64,000 nt of DNA. Origin: Pseudomonas fluorescens (GTDB lineage: Bacteria > Pseudomonadota > Gammaproteobacteria > Pseudomonadales > Pseudomonadaceae). Under the pieces are notes generated by a model that saw only the letters and a list, made by a program, of their open reading frames with translations, had not been told where the DNA came from and made no database searches. Made by a program: the position numbers and the translations under genes. Each line of letters opens with the position of its first letter. Position 1 is the stretch's first letter. The DNA lies in the NCBI RefSeq assembly GCF_902497995.1, contig NZ_CABVII010000015.1:62001-126000 (forward strand), read 5' to 3'. Below, piece after piece: positions 25,457 to 34,807 of this stretch.

Positions 25457-26804
25457 GAGTCGTCTCCTGTGGCAGTACATGGGCGACGCTGAGACGTTCG
25501 CGGGTGAAATACAGCTTGGCGGCGTTCTGGATGTCTTGCGGGGTCACACTTTCCAGGTCGGCCAGTTCGGTGTCCATCAGTTTCCAGGACAGGCCCACGG
25601 TTTCCAGTTGGCCGATGGCGGTGGCCTGGCTGGTGATCGAGTCCCGCTCGTAGACCAGGCCGGCAATGACCTGGGCGCGCACGCGTTCCAGTTCTTCGGT
25701 GGATGGCGCGGTGGTTTTCAGCTGTTCGAGCAGTTTCCACAGGCCGGCTTCAACCTGGGCCATGGTTTTGTTTTTCTGGGTGTTCGGTGTCGCCGACAGG
25801 GTGAACAGGCTATCGCCACGGGTATAGGCGTCGTAGCTCGACGAACCGCCGGATACCAGTTCTTCGCCGCGTTCCAGCTGCGTCGGGATGCGACCGCTGT
25901 AGCCGCCATCGAGCAGGGCCGAAATCAGGCGCAAGGCATTCACCGGGCGTTTGTCTTCGGCGGTGGCGATGCTGGGCACGTTGAAGCCCAGCATCAGGCT
26001 CGGCAGTTGGGTCTGCACGTGCAACGTGATCTGGCGTTCGCCGGGTTCGGCCAACTCCAGCGGGATTTTCGCCGACGGCACGTCACGCTTGGCGATCGGG
26101 CCGAAGTAGCGTTGGGCCAGGGTTTTGACTTCATCCGGCGTCACGTCGCCCACCACCACCAGGGTGGCGTTGTTCGGCACGTACCAGGACTGGTACCAGT
26201 GGCGCAGCTCTTCGACCTTCATGCGGTCCAGGTCCGCCATCCAGCCGATGGTCGGCGTGTGGTAGCCGCTGGCCGGGTAGGCCATGGCCTTGAAGCGTTC
26301 GTAGGCCTTGGACATCGGCTTGTCGTCGGTGCGCAGGCGGCGTTCCTCTTTGATGACCTCGATCTCGCGGGCGAACTCGTCTGCCGGCAGGCGCAGGCTG
26401 GCCATGCGGTCGGCTTCCAGCTCGAAGGCCACGCCCAGGCGGTCGCGGGCCAGGACCTGGTAATAAGCGGTGAAGTCGTCGCTGGTAAAGGCGTTCTCTT
26501 CGGCACCGAGGTCGCGCAGGATCAGTGAAGCCTCGCCGGGGCCGACTTTCTCGCTGCCCTTGAACATCATGTGTTCCAGGGCATGGGACAAGCCGGTCTG
26601 TCCCGGGGTCTCGTAGCTGGAGCCGACCTTGTACCAGACTTGGGATACCACCACCGGCGCACGATGGTCTTCGCGCACGACGACCTTCAGGCCGTTATCG
26701 AGGGTGAATTCGTGGGTGGGTTGTGGATCGGCAGCCAGGGCCGAGAGGGGCAGACAAACTGTGCTGAGCAGCAGGCCTGCAGCGCGGCGGGCTAGAGCAT
26801 TCAT
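25449..26804 (-). CDS. M16 zinc peptidase, catalytic subunit, 451 aa
   Basis: A signal peptide (residues 1-24, ending SALAADP) is followed by an M16B domain with the inverted zinc motif HALEH in GLSHALEHMMFKG and the third ligand in the EVIKEERR helix. The C-terminal half carries the GYSGRIPTQLERGEELV region. Together with the inactive subunit it forms a periplasmic heterodimeric peptidase (family knowledge). It starts the M16-M16-rsmD operon and is divergent from ftsY. Confidence 0.93.
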   Translation of the reverse strand: MNALARRAAGLLLSTVCLPLSALAADPQPTHEFTLDNGLKVVVREDHRAPVVVSQVWYKVGSSYETPGQTGLSHALEHMMFKGSEKVGPGEASLILRDLGAEENAFTSDDFTAYYQVLARDRLGVAFELEADRMASLRLPADEFAREIEVIKEERRLRTDDKPMSKAYERFKAMAYPASGYHTPTIGWMADLDRMKVEELRHWYQSWYVPNNATLVVVGDVTPDEVKTLAQRYFGPIAKRDVPSAKIPLELAEPGERQITLHVQTQLPSLMLGFNVPSIATAEDKRPVNALRLISALLDGGYSGRIPTQLERGEELVSGGSSSYDAYTRGDSLFTLSATPNTQKNKTMAQVEAGLWKLLEQLKTTAPSTEELERVRAQVIAGLVYERDSITSQATAIGQLETVGLSWKLMDTELADLESVTPQDIQNAAKLYFTRERLSVAHVLPQETTHE

Positions 26805-27147
26805 TCGTTTTTAAACCTTTGGGGCTGCCCGCTTGTTCTTAGCGTCAGCGGGCGAGAGGGTGCTAGGATAGTGATCCGTTTTACTGGCGGCCACGCCTAT
26901 CAGGCCTTTGCGTTTGATCAGGTTGTATGGGTTTGCGGCAAAAGGTTGTGGTTTATCGACTAGACTCTGCTTTTTCGCCGATTTTTCCGCTGCAGTCCTT
27001 CGTGAAACCGATTTTGTAAGGTGCCGTTTGCACCTCGACAAAATGTTGCGCGTGAACAAGCTGGATCAATCGCAGTCTGTTCAGCATCGAATATTCATTT
27101 GCCGAGGCGCCCTTTGGCGCGTCGCTACTGTGAGATAGCCGTCCTCC
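26805..27147. other. Divergent intergenic region M16 operon / ftsY
   Basis: About 340 bases hold the upstream regions of both transcription units. No coding frame with a ribosome-binding site, REP element or terminator is seen. Confidence 0.5.
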
Positions 27148-28800
27148 ATGTTTGGTTCCAACGACGACAAGAAAGCCCCAGCTGCGGCTGGCGAGAAGAA
27201 AAGCCTGTTCGGATGGCTGCGCAAAAAGCCGCAGGAACCCGTCGTCGAACAGCCACAGCCCCAGCCTCTCCCTGAGCAGCCTGAGCCAACACCTGCGCCG
27301 GTCATCGATGAAAAGCCCGCGCCGCCGGTCTTGCCGGTCGCCGAGCCGGTGCTGCAACCGGTCATCGAGCCTGAACCCCGTGTCGTGGCCGACACTGTGC
27401 CCCAGTATCCGTTGACCCCCGCTGCCGAGCCCTGGCTGACATTGCCTGTGGCGGAGGAGCCAGTGGCATTGGTCGAAGATGAGTTGGCGCCGCACATTGC
27501 ACCGCCGATTCCGGCCCCGACAGCCTTTGCTCCCGAGCCGGTCCAGTCACCGGTGGTGCTGCCAGTTATCGCGCCCGTTGTGGTGGCCGAGCCTGTTCCG
27601 GTGATCCCGGAGCCTGTGGCTCCAGTAGTTGCTGCTCCGGTTGTTCCAGCCCCGACTCCTGTTGCTGCTCCGGTTGCTCCAGCCCCGATTCCTGTTGCTG
27701 CTCCGGTTGCTCCAGCCCCGGTTCCTGTTGCTGCTCCGGTTGTTCCAGCCCCGGTTCCTGTTGCTGCTCCGGTTGTTCCAGCCCCCATTCCTGTTGTTGC
27801 TCCCGTTGCCACGGCATCTGTCGTGCCCGTCGAAGCACCCGCAGAGCCTGCGCGCACCGAAGAAACCAAGGCCGGCTTCTTCGCCCGCCTCAAGCAAGGC
27901 CTGTCCAAGACCAGCGCCAGCATCGGCGAAGGCATGGCGAGCCTGTTCCTGGGCAAGAAGATCATCGATGATGAGCTGCTCGAGGACATCGAAACCCGTC
28001 TGTTGACCGCCGATGTGGGCGTCGAAGCCACTTCGGTGATCATCCAGCGCCTGACCCAAAAGGTGGCACGCAAAGAGCTGGCCGATGCGAATGCGCTCTA
28101 CAAGTCCCTGCAAGCCGAGCTGGCGGCAATGCTCAAGCCCGTCGAGCAGCCGCTGAAGATCACCTCGCAGAACAAGCCTTTCGTGATTCTGGTGGTCGGC
28201 GTCAATGGCGCCGGCAAGACCACTACCATCGGCAAGCTGGCGAAGAAGCTGCAACTCGAAGGCAAGAAAGTCATGCTCGCGGCGGGTGACACTTTCCGCG
28301 CCGCAGCGGTCGAGCAATTGCAGGTCTGGGGCGAGCGCAACAAGATCCCGGTGATTGCCCAGCACACCGGCGCCGACTCGGCATCGGTGATCTTCGACGC
28401 CGTGCAGGCCGCCAAGGCCCGTGGCATCGATGTCCTGATCGCTGACACCGCCGGTCGCCTGCACACCAAAGACAACCTGATGGAAGAGCTGAAGAAGGTG
28501 CGCCGGGTGATCGGCAAGCTCGATGCCGACGCGCCCCACGAAGTGTTGTTGGTACTGGATGCCGGCACCGGCCAGAATGCCATCAACCAGGCCAAGCAGT
28601 TCCACCAGACCGTCGAACTGACCGGCCTGGCATTGACTAAACTGGACGGCACCGCCAAGGGTGGGGTGATTTTCGCCCTGGCCAAGCAGTTTGGCCTGCC
28701 GATTCGCTACATCGGTGTCGGTGAAGGCATCGATGATTTGCGTACTTTTGAAGCAGAACCCTTTGTCCAGGCACTGTTTGCCGAGCGGGAGCGTTCATGA
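27148..28800 (+). CDS. ftsY: Signal recognition particle receptor FtsY, 550 aa
   Basis: The C-terminal NG GTPase (about residues 240-548) carries GVNGAGKTTTIGKLAKKL (P-loop), DTFRAAAVEQL, DTAGRLHTKDNLMEEL and TKLDGTAKGG. FtsY docks ribosome-SRP complexes at the SecYEG translocon. The long N-terminal A domain is Pro/Val/Ala-rich and contains a tandem 11-residue repeat from a 33-base DNA repeat. It starts at MFGSNDDKK and overlaps ftsE by four bases. Confidence 0.97.
   Translation: MFGSNDDKKAPAAAGEKKSLFGWLRKKPQEPVVEQPQPQPLPEQPEPTPAPVIDEKPAPPVLPVAEPVLQPVIEPEPRVVADTVPQYPLTPAAEPWLTLPVAEEPVALVEDELAPHIAPPIPAPTAFAPEPVQSPVVLPVIAPVVVAEPVPVIPEPVAPVVAAPVVPAPTPVAAPVAPAPIPVAAPVAPAPVPVAAPVVPAPVPVAAPVVPAPIPVVAPVATASVVPVEAPAEPARTEETKAGFFARLKQGLSKTSASIGEGMASLFLGKKIIDDELLEDIETRLLTADVGVEATSVIIQRLTQKVARKELADANALYKSLQAELAAMLKPVEQPLKITSQNKPFVILVVGVNGAGKTTTIGKLAKKLQLEGKKVMLAAGDTFRAAAVEQLQVWGERNKIPVIAQHTGADSASVIFDAVQAAKARGIDVLIADTAGRLHTKDNLMEELKKVRRVIGKLDADAPHEVLLVLDAGTGQNAINQAKQFHQTVELTGLALTKLDGTAKGGVIFALAKQFGLPIRYIGVGEGIDDLRTFEAEPFVQALFAERERS
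27628..27810 (+). repeat. 33-base tandem repeat inside ftsY
   Basis: Five copies of a 33-base unit starting GTTGCTGCTCCGGTTG (27628, 27661, 27694, 27727, 27760) and a partial sixth encode VAAPVxPAPxP. Units differ at only a few positions, so copy number is likely to vary between strains. Confidence 0.9.
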
Positions 28801-29468
28801 TTCGTTTCGAACAGGTCGGTAAACGCTATCCGAACGGTCACGTCGGCTTGCATGAGCTGAGCTTTCGAGTCCGTCGGGGCGAATTCTTGTTTGTCACCGG
28901 CCATTCCGGCGCCGGTAAAAGCACCCTGTTGCGGCTGCTGTTGGCCATGGAGCGCCCGACCACTGGCAAATTGCTGCTGGCCGGGCAAGACCTGGCGACC
29001 ATCAGCAACGCGCAGATACCTTTCCTGCGTCGGCAGATCGGCGTGGTGTTCCAGAACCACCAGTTGCTGTTCGATCGCACGGTATTCAACAACGTCGCGT
29101 TGCCGTTGCAGATTCTTGGCCTGTCCAAGGCCGAGATCATCAAGCGTGTGGACTCGGCCCTGGAGCGCGTGGCGCTGTCGGACAAAATCGATCTGTACCC
29201 GGGCGACCTGTCCACCGGTCAACAACAGCGCGTCGGCATCGCCCGTGCCATCGTCCACCGCCCGGCCCTGCTGCTGGCGGACGAACCGACCGGTAACCTC
29301 GACCCGCGCCTGGCAGCCGAAATCATGGGCGTCTTCGAAGACATCAACCGCCTGGGCACCAGCGTGCTGATCGCCAGTCACGACCTGGCGCTGATCGCTC
29401 GCATGCGTCACCGCATGCTGACCCTGCAACGCGGCCGATTGATCGGCGACGGGGAGGCTGCCGTATGA
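28797..29468 (+). CDS. ftsE: Cell division ATP-binding protein FtsE
   Basis: The 223-residue ABC ATPase carries GHSGAGKSTLLRLLL (Walker A), LSTGQQQRVGIARA (signature) and LLADEPTGNLD (Walker B). With FtsX it forms the inner-membrane complex that activates septal peptidoglycan amidases. It overlaps ftsY and ftsX by four bases at each end. Confidence 0.97.
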   Translation: MIRFEQVGKRYPNGHVGLHELSFRVRRGEFLFVTGHSGAGKSTLLRLLLAMERPTTGKLLLAGQDLATISNAQIPFLRRQIGVVFQNHQLLFDRTVFNNVALPLQILGLSKAEIIKRVDSALERVALSDKIDLYPGDLSTGQQQRVGIARAIVHRPALLLADEPTGNLDPRLAAEIMGVFEDINRLGTSVLIASHDLALIARMRHRMLTLQRGRLIGDGEAAV

Positions 29469-30487
29469 GTGCGACACGCAGCCCCAAGGTGTCCGAGCGC
29501 GTAGCGCCCAAGGGTGCCGATCCGCAACCGCAGAAGAAAAAACGCGACGATGACGATGGTCCGGACTTCGCCACGCTGTTACGCGCCTGGATCGAAAGCC
29601 ATCGTGCCAGCCTGGTGGATAGTTTGCGGCGCTTGGGCAAGCATCCAGTCGGGAGTTTTTTCACCTGCATGGCGATGGCGGTGGCCTTGAGCTTGCCCAT
29701 GGGCCTGTCACTTCTGCTAAGTAACGTCGAGCGTCTCGGCGGTTCCTGGCAGCGTGCGGCGCAGATTTCCCTCTACTTGCAAATCGATGCCAGCCCGACC
29801 GAGGGCGAGTCGTTGCGCGAGCAGATCAAGGGCATGCCCGGTGTAACGGACGCCGAATATGTCGGCCGCGATCAGGCGCTGGAAGAGTTCCAGCAACAGT
29901 CCGGCCTGGGCGAAGCGCTCAAGGAATTGCCGGAAAACCCGCTGCCAGGCGTGGTGCTGGTGACCCCGGACGAAGTCGACAAGCCTGCCCTTGAAGCATT
30001 GAGACAAACACTTTCCGAATTGCCGAAGGTACAACAGGCGCAACTTGATCTAGTCTGGGTCGAGCGTTTGGCGGCAATCCTCAAGCTGGGTGACCGTTTT
30101 GTCTTCGGTCTGACCGTGCTTCTGGTTTCTGCATTACTTTTGGTGATAGGCAATACCATTCGTCTTCATATTGAAAACCGCCGCACAGAGATAGAAGTGA
30201 TTAAACTCGTGGGCGGCACTGACAGCTATGTGCGCAGGCCCTTTCTGTATATGGGTGCGCTTTATGGCTTTGGTGCGGGGATTCTTTCATGGGGCGTACT
30301 GGCGTTCGGCCTGGACTGGCTGAACGACGCGGTAGTCGGGCTGGCCGGATTGTACGGCAGTGATTTCGCACTGGCTGGAGTGCCGGTGGCCGACGGTCTG
30401 TCGCTCTTGCTTGGCGCGGTGCTGTTGGGGTATATCGGTGCATGGATTGCAGTCGCACGCCACCTGAGGGAGCTTGCGCCAAAGTAA
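29465..30487 (+). CDS. ftsX: Cell division protein FtsX
   Basis: The 340-residue membrane protein has a charged, Lys-rich cytosolic N terminus, a first transmembrane helix near 75-95, a periplasmic loop with PGVTDAEYVGRDQALEEF, and three C-terminal helices containing NTIRLHIENRRTEIEVIKLVGGTD. It transmits FtsE ATP hydrolysis to periplasmic amidase activators. Confidence 0.97.
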   Translation: MSATRSPKVSERVAPKGADPQPQKKKRDDDDGPDFATLLRAWIESHRASLVDSLRRLGKHPVGSFFTCMAMAVALSLPMGLSLLLSNVERLGGSWQRAAQISLYLQIDASPTEGESLREQIKGMPGVTDAEYVGRDQALEEFQQQSGLGEALKELPENPLPGVVLVTPDEVDKPALEALRQTLSELPKVQQAQLDLVWVERLAAILKLGDRFVFGLTVLLVSALLLVIGNTIRLHIENRRTEIEVIKLVGGTDSYVRRPFLYMGALYGFGAGILSWGVLAFGLDWLNDAVVGLAGLYGSDFALAGVPVADGLSLLLGAVLLGYIGAWIAVARHLRELAPK

Positions 30488-30600
30488 TATCATTTTGCTC
30501 GTATTGACCTTTCAGCGTTTATGGGAACTTGTCTTTCGGTTTCCGGTCAATTTTCGCAGTGCTGAACTGCACGAGTTATGTAAGTCGGAGGTTTTTTCGT

Positions 30601-31455
30601 ATGACCAATTCTTTGCAACCTGCATATGCTCTGGTCCCGGGTGCAAACCTGGAGGCCTATGTGCACACGGTGAACAGCATTCCATTGCTGACGCCGGAGC
30701 AGGAGCGTGAACTGGCCGAGAGTCTCTATTATGAGCAGGATTTGGGGGCGGCTCGGCAGATGGTGCTCGCCCACCTGCGTTTTGTCGTACATATCGCCCG
30801 TAGCTATTCCGGCTACGGTCTGGCTCAGGCTGACCTGATCCAGGAAGGCAACGTCGGCCTGATGAAGGCCGTGAAGCGCTTCAACCCGGAAATGGGTGTG
30901 CGCCTGGTGTCCTTTGCGGTGCACTGGATCAAGGCGGAAATCCACGAGTTCATCCTGCGCAACTGGCGCATCGTGAAAGTCGCGACCACCAAGGCCCAGC
31001 GCAAGCTGTTCTTCAACCTGCGCAGCCAGAAGAAACGTCTGGCATGGCTGAACAACGAGGAAGTCCACCGTGTGGCGGAAAGCCTTGGCGTAGAGCCGCG
31101 GGAGGTGCGCGAGATGGAAAGTCGCCTGACCGGCCATGACATGGCCTTCGACCCGGCCGCGGAAGCGGACGACGACAGTGCATTCCAGTCGCCGGCCAAC
31201 TACCTGGAAGACCACCGGTACGACCCGGCCCGTCAACTGGAAGATGCCGACTGGAGCGACAATTCCAACCACAACCTGCACGAAGCGCTGGAAGTGCTGG
31301 ACGACCGCAGCCGTGACATCCTCTACCAGCGCTGGCTGGCAGAAGAAAAAGCCACGCTGCACGACCTGGCGCAGAAGTACAACGTGTCGGCCGAGCGTAT
31401 TCGTCAGCTCGAGAAGAGCGCGATGAACAAGCTCAAGGTGTCGATCGCCGCATAA
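30601..31455 (+). CDS. rpoH: RNA polymerase heat-shock sigma factor RpoH (sigma-32)
   Basis: The 284-residue sigma factor starts MTNSLQPAYALVPGANLEAY and carries region 2 (DLIQEGNVGLMKAVKRFNP), the RpoH box QRKLFFNLR and region 4 (ERIRQLEKSAMNKLK). The ATG at 30601 has GGAGG seven to eight bases upstream; the frame extends 24 codons further without support. Located after ftsX as in other gammaproteobacteria. The 110-base leader may fold as an RNA thermosensor as known for rpoH mRNAs, but no definite fold was worked out. Confidence 0.97.
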   Translation: MTNSLQPAYALVPGANLEAYVHTVNSIPLLTPEQERELAESLYYEQDLGAARQMVLAHLRFVVHIARSYSGYGLAQADLIQEGNVGLMKAVKRFNPEMGVRLVSFAVHWIKAEIHEFILRNWRIVKVATTKAQRKLFFNLRSQKKRLAWLNNEEVHRVAESLGVEPREVREMESRLTGHDMAFDPAAEADDDSAFQSPANYLEDHRYDPARQLEDADWSDNSNHNLHEALEVLDDRSRDILYQRWLAEEKATLHDLAQKYNVSAERIRQLEKSAMNKLKVSIAA

Positions 31456-31476
31456 CCTGCACGCCCGGCAATAAAA

Positions 31477-31505
31477 AACGCCCCGATCATGATCGGGGCG
31501 TTTTT
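31477..31505 (+). terminator. Rho-independent terminator of rpoH
   Basis: ACGCCCCGATC and GATCGGGGCGT form a perfect long stem, followed by T5 and preceded by A6, so it can work in both directions between rpoH and mtgA. Confidence 0.92.
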
Positions 31506-31542
31506 GGTTGTGTTCGCTATTCCTGAATCACCACAGAACCAA

Positions 31543-31631
31543 TGTGGGAGCGGGCTTGCTCGCGAATGCGATGTGTCATTCAGCAATGATGTTGACTACC
31601 CACCGCATTCGCGAGCAAGCCCGCTCCCACA
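31543..31631. repeat. REP pair (GTGGGAGCGGGC type), inverted
   Basis: Two inverted copies with about 45 bases between, in the rpoH-mtgA convergent gap. Confidence 0.9.
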
Positions 31632-31663
31632 GGGGTCTTCGGTGTTCAGGAGATAGTGATCGG

Positions 31664-32386
31664 TCACTGAGCCCAAGGCGCCCGGCGTGAATCGTTGATG
31701 CCCACCAGGTAACTATCGCCACCCAGCTGGCTCATCTGCTGCCGAATCCACCCCGCCCGCCGAGCTACGTAGCTGGTCGGATGGCTGGCGCTCCACACGC
31801 GCGGGTTTGGCAATACGGCCGCCAGCAAACTCGATTGCTGTCGGCTGAGACCCTTGGCGCTTACGCCAAAGTGATGCCTGGCCGCCGCTTCGGCGCCAAA
31901 CACCCCTTCATCCCACTCGACACTATTGAGGTACACCTCAAGAATCCGCTGCTTGGGCCACAGGACTTCGATCAACCCGGTAAACCAGGCTTCCAGGCCT
32001 TTGCGCAGCCAGCTGCGGCCGGACCACAGAAACAGGTTTTTCGAGACCTGCTGACTCAGGGTGCTGGCACCACGAATAGTGCCGCCGAGCTCGTTGTGGG
32101 CCAATGCTTTCTGGATCGCACCGAAGTCAAAACCCCAATGCTCCGGGAATTTCTGGTCCTCGCCTGCGATCACCGCGACTTTCAGGTCGTCGGAGATTTC
32201 ATCCCAGGGTTTCCAGGTGCGTTGCAGGTCAATCGGCTCGCCGTCGATCCAAGATTCGATCTTGCGCTCGACCATCAGCGTGGTCCCAGGCGGTGGTACC
32301 ACGCGAAAAATCAGGACCAGCACTACGCTGCCGCCCGCGAACCAGAGCAGGGCCTTCGTGAATCGTCGCAAAAATAAACGCAGCAT
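31664..32386 (-). CDS. mtgA: Monofunctional biosynthetic peptidoglycan glycosyltransferase
   Basis: The 240-residue protein has one N-terminal transmembrane helix (about 10-30) and a GT51 domain with catalytic EDQKFPEHWGFD, GGSTLSQQ-like RGASTLSQQVSKNLFL, RKGLEAWFTGLIE and ILEVYLNSVEWDEGVFG. It polymerises lipid II into glycan strands at the inner membrane. Confidence 0.96.
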   Translation of the reverse strand: MLRLFLRRFTKALLWFAGGSVVLVLIFRVVPPPGTTLMVERKIESWIDGEPIDLQRTWKPWDEISDDLKVAVIAGEDQKFPEHWGFDFGAIQKALAHNELGGTIRGASTLSQQVSKNLFLWSGRSWLRKGLEAWFTGLIEVLWPKQRILEVYLNSVEWDEGVFGAEAAARHHFGVSAKGLSRQQSSLLAAVLPNPRVWSASHPTSYVARRAGWIRQQMSQLGGDSYLVGINDSRRAPWAQ

Positions 32387-32460
32387 AGAGATGGCTTGGC
32401 CGAACCTGTCGAGCGGGCCATTATACAGACCCTGTTGATCGAGTCTGACTGGAGTTCTAC

Positions 32461-32829
32461 ATGCTGCGTGGCTTTCTGATGCTGGCCGCTTTCTTCGGCT
32501 TCACCGGCGTTGCTCTTGGAGCGTTCGCGGCCCACGGACTGAAAAGCCGTCTGACGCCCGAATACCTGGCGATCTTCCACACCGGCGTCACCTATCAACT
32601 GGTGCACACCCTGGCGCTTCTGGGTGTGGCGCTGCTGGCCACGCAGATTCCGGGGCGTTTGATTACCTGGGCCGGGGCGTCCTTTGCCATCGGCATCCTG
32701 CTGTTTTCCGGCAGCCTGTACCTGTTGACGATGACCGGTATCAGCAAGCTGGGCATCGTCACGCCCTTCGGCGGCCTGGCATTTCTGGTCGGCTGGTTCT
32801 GCCTGGGCCTCGCCGCCTGGCGGTTGTAG
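32461..32829 (+). CDS. DUF423 membrane protein, 122 aa
   Basis: Four hydrophobic helices; begins MLRGFLMLAAFFGFTGVALGAFAAHGLK, the signature of the DUF423/YgdD family of small inner-membrane proteins with unknown function. The stop codon TAG is provided by the first bases of a REP element. Confidence 0.93.
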   Translation: MLRGFLMLAAFFGFTGVALGAFAAHGLKSRLTPEYLAIFHTGVTYQLVHTLALLGVALLATQIPGRLITWAGASFAIGILLFSGSLYLLTMTGISKLGIVTPFGGLAFLVGWFCLGLAAWRL

Positions 32830-32916
32830 GAGCGAGGCTTGCCCGCGAAGGCGCTGTATCAGCCACCATCTTTATCGACTGATACGACGCCTTCGCGGGC
32901 AAGCCTCGCTCCTACA
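32825..32916. repeat. REP pair (GTAGGAGCGAGG type), inverted
   Basis: Two inverted copies starting inside the DUF423 stop codon and ending 89 bases before thiS. Confidence 0.9.
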
Positions 32917-33004
32917 GGGATCGTATTTCAAGACGAATGGCTTGGGTCGCCAAGACTGATCGGGCTAGAATGCCAGCCCCTAAAAATGATGGCGGCCTTT
33001 CGGT

Positions 33005-33205
33005 ATGCGCATTCAATTGAACGGCGAATCCCTTGAACTGCCCGACGGTGAAACCGTTGCGGCCCTGCTGACCCGTCTGGAGCTGACCGGACGCCGGGTG
33101 GCGGTCGAACTCAATCTGGATATCGTCCCGCGCAGCCAGCATGGTGAAACCACGCTGAACGACGGTGATTCGGTCGAAGTGGTCCACGCCATCGGCGGCG
33201 GCTAG
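33005..33205 (+). CDS. thiS: Sulfur carrier protein ThiS
   Basis: The 66-residue ubiquitin-like protein starts MRIQLNGESLELPDGETVAALL and ends in a glycine tail (HAIGGG), where the thiocarboxylate sulfur donor for the thiazole ring of thiamine is formed. thiG follows by 60 bases. Confidence 0.96.
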   Translation: MRIQLNGESLELPDGETVAALLTRLELTGRRVAVELNLDIVPRSQHGETTLNDGDSVEVVHAIGGG

Positions 33206-33265
33206 TCGTCCGGCCCTAAAGGGCACAGAATTCTGCAAGAACCTCACCCCTACAGAGGATTTCCC

Positions 33266-34060
33266 ATGAGCATCGTTCGTAGCGACAAGCCCTTCGTCCT
33301 GGCCGGTCGTACCTACCAGTCGCGTTTGCTGGTAGGCACCGGCAAGTACCGCGACATGGAAGAAACCCGCCTGGCCATCGAAGCCTCGGGTGCCGAGATC
33401 GTCACTTTCGCCGTGCGCCGCACCAACCTCGGCCAGAACCCGGGCGAACCGAACCTGCTCGAAGTCCTGTCGCCGGATCGCTACACCTTCCTGCCGAACA
33501 CCGCCGGTTGCTTCGACGCTACCGAGGCTGTGCGCACTTGCCGCCTGGCCCGTGAGCTGCTCGGCGGCCACAACCTGGTGAAACTGGAAGTGTTGGCCGA
33601 CCAGAAAACCCTGTTCCCCAACGTGATCGAAACCCTCAAGGCCGCCGAAGTGCTGGTCAAGGAAGGTTTCGACGTGATGGTCTACACCAGCGATGACCCG
33701 ATCATTGCCCGTCAACTGGCGGAAATCGGCGTTATCGCGGTCATGCCGCTGGCCGGTCTGATTGGCACGGGCCTGGGGATCTGCAACCCGTACAACCTGC
33801 AGATCATCCTCGAAGAAGCCAAGATCCCTGTGCTGGTGGATGCCGGTGTCGGTACCGCCTCCGACGCCACCATCGCCATGGAACTGGGTTGCGAAGCGGT
33901 GCTGATGAACTCGGCCATCGCCCACGCCCAGCAGCCGATCATGATGGCTGAAGCCATGAAACACGCCATCGTCGCGGGCCGCCTGGCCTACCTCGCCGGG
34001 CGCATGCCGAAAAAACTTTATGCCAGCGCCTCCTCGCCGCTGGATGGTCTGATCAAGTAA
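33266..34060 (+). CDS. thiG: Thiazole synthase ThiG
   Basis: The 264-residue TIM-barrel enzyme has FVLAGRTYQSRLLVGTGKY, the NTAGCFDATEAVRTCRLARE signature, KLEVLAD with the Schiff-base lysine, and VLVDAGVGTASDATIAMELGCEAVLMNSAIA. It forms the thiazole phosphate moiety from deoxyxylulose phosphate, dehydroglycine and ThiS thiocarboxylate. Confidence 0.97.
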   Translation: MSIVRSDKPFVLAGRTYQSRLLVGTGKYRDMEETRLAIEASGAEIVTFAVRRTNLGQNPGEPNLLEVLSPDRYTFLPNTAGCFDATEAVRTCRLARELLGGHNLVKLEVLADQKTLFPNVIETLKAAEVLVKEGFDVMVYTSDDPIIARQLAEIGVIAVMPLAGLIGTGLGICNPYNLQIILEEAKIPVLVDAGVGTASDATIAMELGCEAVLMNSAIAHAQQPIMMAEAMKHAIVAGRLAYLAGRMPKKLYASASSPLDGLIK

Positions 34061-34069
34061 GAGCCATTG

Positions 34070-34795
34070 ATGACTGAATCAAACGACACGCCAATCCAGA
34101 CGGAAGAAGGCGACGAGCGCCAACACCGCCGCATCAAGAGTTTCGTGATGCGCGCCGGGCGCATGACCGAAGGCCAGCAACGCGGCCTGGACCAGGGCAC
34201 GCCGCTGTTCGTGCTGCCTTTGGCCGACGCGCCGGTGGATTTCGATCAGGTGTTCGGCCGTTCGGCGCCACGCTCGCTGGAAATCGGTTTTGGCATGGGC
34301 CATTCGCTGCTGGAAATGGCTGCAGCCTCGCCGGAGCAGGATTTCATTGGCGTGGAAGTGCACCGTCCGGGGGTTGGCGCGCTGCTCAATGGCGTGCTGA
34401 CCCAAGGGCTGACCAATCTGCGGGTCTACGATTGCGATGCGATCGAAGTGCTCAACCGTTGCGTGGCTGACAACAGCCTCGATCGCCTGATGCTGTTCTT
34501 CCCGGACCCGTGGCACAAGAGCCGCCACCACAAGCGCCGTATCGTTCAGGCGTCGTTCGCGGAACTGGTGCGCAGCAAGTTGAAGGTCGGCGGTGTGCTG
34601 CACATGGCCACCGACTGGGAACCGTACGCCGAGTACATGCTGGAAGTGATGAATGTCGCGCCGGGTTATCGCAACCTGGCCGAAGACGGCAAGTGCGTCC
34701 CGCGTCCGGCCGAGCGCCCGATCACCAAGTTCGAACGCCGCGGCGAGCGTCTTGGGCATGGGGTGTGGGACCTGAAATTCGAAAAACAGTCCTGA
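34070..34795 (+). CDS. trmB: tRNA (guanine46-N7)-methyltransferase
   Basis: The 241-residue protein has LEIGFGMGHSLLEMA (SAM loop), the FFPDPWHKSRHHKRRIVQ catalytic signature and a C-terminal TKFERRGERLGHGVWDL. It makes m7G46 in tRNA. The ATG at 34070 is nine bases after thiG; a TTG one codon upstream is less likely. Confidence 0.96.
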   Translation: MTESNDTPIQTEEGDERQHRRIKSFVMRAGRMTEGQQRGLDQGTPLFVLPLADAPVDFDQVFGRSAPRSLEIGFGMGHSLLEMAAASPEQDFIGVEVHRPGVGALLNGVLTQGLTNLRVYDCDAIEVLNRCVADNSLDRLMLFFPDPWHKSRHHKRRIVQASFAELVRSKLKVGGVLHMATDWEPYAEYMLEVMNVAPGYRNLAEDGKCVPRPAERPITKFERRGERLGHGVWDLKFEKQS

Positions 34796-34807
34796 CCGGC
34801 CACTGAT

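Noticed and set aside
27547..28605. Antisense frame over ftsY rich in Asn/Arg/Gly/Trp repeats
   Set aside because: The repeats are the reverse reading of the 33-base tandem repeat that encodes the FtsY Pro/Ala/Val linker.
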